Shown: in pieces, positions 61,618 to 64,000 of the stretch
How the letters are laid out: each line of letters begins with the position of its first letter
Numbering within the stretch: the first letter of the stretch is position 1
The notes under the pieces: generated by a model
What the model saw: only the letters and a program-made list of their open reading frames with translations
Database searches by the model: none
What the model was told of the DNA's origin: nothing
Position numbers and translations under genes: made by a program
Assembly: GCA_002778195.1 (NCBI GenBank)
Contig: PCDI01000005.1
Span: 959,075 to 1,023,074 of the forward strand
Source: Raffaelea ambrosiae
Taxonomy: Eukaryota > Ascomycota > Sordariomycetes > Ophiostomatales > Ophiostomataceae
DNA length: 64,000 bases
Direction of reading: 5' to 3'

Positions 61618-62756
61618 ATGGCTGTGGCGAAGACAAAGTTCCCCATTATCTTCGGGGCGATGACGTTTGGGAAAGCAGGTGAGTCCGTCTGTGAGGAAGG
61701 GGAGCAGAGGCAAAAAAAAAAAAAAAAAAAAGAAGACAACAAGAGATAGGAAAAGAAATGCACAGAAGCTGGCGAAAATGGATTCACAGACTAGCCCTGG
61801 CTCACCCGTCCCCAGGCGTGGAACAGACTCGCATTCACAGCCTGGAAGAAGCCGGCAAGGTCCTCGACGTCTTCCAGAGCCATGGCCACAGCGAGGTCGA
61901 CACGGCGCGCGTCTACGGCGGCGGCTCGTCCGAGGAGTACCTGGGGCAGCTCGACTGGCAGAAGCGCAAGATCGTCATGGAGACCAAGTACTACCCCAGC
62001 TCGGTCAAGAGCGGCGTGCCGGGCAGCTCGCACAGCCCCGCGGACCTGCGCACCCACCTGCTGGCCTCGCTCAAGGCCCTGCAGACCGACAAGATCGACC
62101 TGTGGTATCTGCACGCGCCCGACCACAGCGTGCCCTACGAAGTCACCTTCCAGGCCGTCAACGACCTGCACAAGGAAGGGTACTTTGCCCGTCTGGGCGT
62201 CAGCAACTACGCCGCCTGGGAGGTGGCCCAGATCAGCGAGATCTGTCTGCGCCACGGCTGGATCCGGCCCACGGTCTACCAGGGCGTCTACAATGCCATC
62301 CACCGCTCCGTCGAGGCCGAGCTGTTTCCCTGTCTGAAGCAGTACGGCGTCCAGTTCTACGCCTACAACCCGCTCGCCGGCGGCTACCTCACGCCCAAGT
62401 ACCACCGCAAGGACGACTCCGTCGAGGCCGGTTCCCGCTTCGACCCCAAGACCAGCCAGGGCAGCCTCTACCGCACCCGCTACTGGCAGGACCCCATGTT
62501 TGACGCCCTCGACATCATCCGCGCCGCCGCCGGCAAGCACGGCCTGACCGAGGTGGAGACGGCGCTGCGGTGGCTTGTGCACCACTCCAAGCTGCGGGAG
62601 GGCGACAAGATCATCGTCGGGGCGAGCAGTGCCGGGCAGCTGGAGGCCAATTTGACGGCGCTGGAGAAGGAGGAGCCCCTGCCGGCGGATGTGGTGGAGG
62701 CCCTGGACGAGGCCTGGGCGAAGACCAAGGGCATTGCATGGAACTACTTTCACTGA
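61618..62756 (+). CDS. Aldo-keto reductase, AKR7 (aflatoxin aldehyde reductase-like) family
   Basis: Exons 61618-61678 and 61816-62756 encode 333 residues. The 137-nt intron (GTGAGT to CCCCAG) contains a run of about 20 A, and the phase closes as GKA-GVEQ. The barrel starts with PIIFGAMTFGKAG. Catalytic residues are visible: Asp in EVDTARVYGGG with Tyr, Lys in VMETKYYP and His in LWYLHAPDH. Later come GVSNYAAWEV, YQGVYNAIHRSVE, YAYNPLAGGYLTPKY and KIIVGASSAGQLEANL, which form the NADPH-binding phosphate loop. The C-terminus KGIAWNYFH is typical of AKR7. The family reduces dialdehydes and other reactive carbonyls with NADPH, giving a detoxifying role in the cytosol. It is the only intact member of an oxidoreductase group whose two neighbours are dead. 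Confidence 0.93.
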
Positions 62757-64000
62757 AGCGCGCGCGCGCAGATTGACACCGTTTGGCAGGAAAAGACAAA
62801 GAGACAAAGACAGAGATCGGGACTCCTAGAGGGTGTATTCAGGTCGAAAGTGTTGAATTGAAAGCCACCGCTTATTTGCTGCTGAAAAGCAAGGGAAAGA
62901 ACGGTCTTGGAAGCCTGGTTTCCAAGATCTCAACTGTTGCCAGATCCTGCGCGTGATTCAGACTCCCTAGGTTTCTGCAGATGGACCTTTCACAGGGCCC
63001 AATGCTGTATCTATGTCGTGGCGCCGTGTGAATGCCTGGTTCTGGCCATGGACACAGCCAGCAGCACAAGACGGGCCTGGGAACACTACTAAGAAAGAAA
63101 TCTGCCAGCATCATGCTAGCAGGTGTTGGGACACGAGATAACTGGCTAATTAGTTACCGGCTGCTGTGCAGCTCGAGAATCGACAAAGAGCCCAAGCCCT
63201 GTATCCACTGCATGTGGCAGAGATCTCAATGTTTCGACCAGGCGAGGCCACGATGCGGAGGTGGCAGTTTTAGCAACGCGGTGCCTCCGGGTCTAGCATA
63301 TGACACGGTGCATCCAAAACCAACTCAACAGCTCGTTGAAGTCGTTCAACCGTGGTGCCGTTCTTTGCTGAACCGTGAGCAGGTCGCAAGAACAACCGAC
63401 GCATAGCGTCTCGGTCTTCATGCAAGCAGGGCCGTCAGTGCCCCAGAGGCTCGAACCATAACAGCCTCGAAAGACAGACCAGCAACTTGTCAGAACACCG
63501 ACTCGGAAAGCCGTCCCCGTGCAGTTGGCGTCCAGTCAGAAGGATGTGCGCGGGCGGGACGACGACTGGTCCCGGGGTCAACAACACGACGGAGCGGCGC
63601 AGAATCCAGAACCGTCTGAAACCAGAGAGCCTGGCGTGAGTAGTCCTATGAATGTTGGTCCTGCCTCGGTTGCAATATAAACCAACTTAGGCTCTATGCG
63701 TGGAACACTGGAAAACGCCAATGGGACGCCAGACGGGCCGAGGACAAGGCGCTCAAGCGCCGCAGTGGACATGCCGAGAGCAAAACAGCAGCAGAGGGGG
63801 CGTCTGGCACGCTCTGCAGCATGGGCAAATGCCGCGGCCCAGCAGCGTATCACGGCACCCTTGGAGAGGCGGACGTGGACTCAGGCCAGCCGCAGCTCGC
63901 CCCAGACCGAGTTCCTCCCGACTCGGACGCGGCTCACGGCGGGATGGAGAGACGCCGTCTCGACCTGGGGGGGCGCCGATATGACTTCCTTCAGGTGACG
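62757..64000. other. Spacer and window edge; possible gene fragment on the minus strand
   Basis: No gene is clear. From 64000 down to about 63580 on the minus strand, coding-like phrases occur (HLKEVISAPPQVETASL, then after a stop KGAVIRCWAAAFAHAAE and ALERLVLGPSGVPLAF), which could be part of a gene extending past the window edge or a remnant. I cannot identify it. Confidence 0.35.

Noticed and set aside
61791..62807. 338-codon minus-strand frame opposite the AKR7-like gene
   Set aside because: It is an antisense shadow of a gene with clear catalytic motifs on the plus strand.

Overview
This window is nuclear DNA of a filamentous ascomycete (Pezizomycotina), most likely a Sordariomycete. 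The evidence is compact protein genes with short introns (mostly 59-140 nt) carrying GTAAGT/GTACGT-type donors and CTAAC/TGAC branch points, Kozak-type starts, CT-rich 5' leaders, and fungal protein families (PAS kinase, HUT1, a PCBP-like KH protein, AIM9-like phosphotransferase remnants). There is no operon structure, no bacterial signal and no CRISPR. Spacers are long (up to about 5 kb) and rich in homopolymers and minisatellites. Gene models were built by eye from splice signals and reading-frame closure. None is confirmed by transcripts.

Layout. 1-4.6 kb: spacer and leader. 4.6-6.7 kb (+): a fungal protein with a SANT-like segment. 7.5-8.4 kb (-): a decayed ABCC-type ABC transporter containing the only ambiguous base of the window. 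8.4-12.5 kb: gene-poor DNA with weak coding remnants. 12.55-16.97 kb (-): PAS-domain kinase with a 34-nt first exon. 17-21.9 kb: a long spacer and leader. 21.9-24.2 kb (+): F-box/leucine-rich-repeat protein ending in a CaaX box. 25.0-25.9 kb (-): a small multi-pass membrane protein. 27.3-30.6 kb (-) and 31.5-33.9 kb (+): a divergent pair, a TBC1D5-like Rab GAP and an AP-1 accessory (Laa2/aftiphilin-like) protein. 37.4-38.6 kb (+): triple-KH RNA-binding protein behind a very CT-rich leader. 40.4-41.8 kb (+): phosphotransferase (AIM9-like) pseudogene. 42.45-44.04 kb (+): HUT1-type UDP-sugar transporter with a KKXX tail. 45-46.8 kb (+): remnants of an unidentified gene. 48.9-54.0 kb (-): one two-exon gene for a low-complexity protein of about 1,566 residues. 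54-59.2 kb: spacer. 59.2-62.8 kb: an oxidoreductase group with a broken zinc alcohol dehydrogenase, a broken aryl-alcohol-type aldo-keto reductase and an intact AKR7-like reductase. 62.8-64 kb: spacer and window edge.

Functional themes. Secretory and endosomal trafficking or ER sugar transport is represented by the TBC1D5-like GAP, the Laa2-like protein and HUT1. Signalling and regulated turnover is represented by the PAS kinase, the F-box protein and the KH protein. Four recognisable dead genes (ABC transporter, phosphotransferase, ADH, AKR) show loss of accessory metabolism and detoxification genes in the spacers between conserved genes. I found no clear new system. The most interesting leads are the CaaX-tailed F-box protein, the trafficking gene pair, the possible poly-C autoregulation of the KH gene, and the oxidoreductase graveyard.
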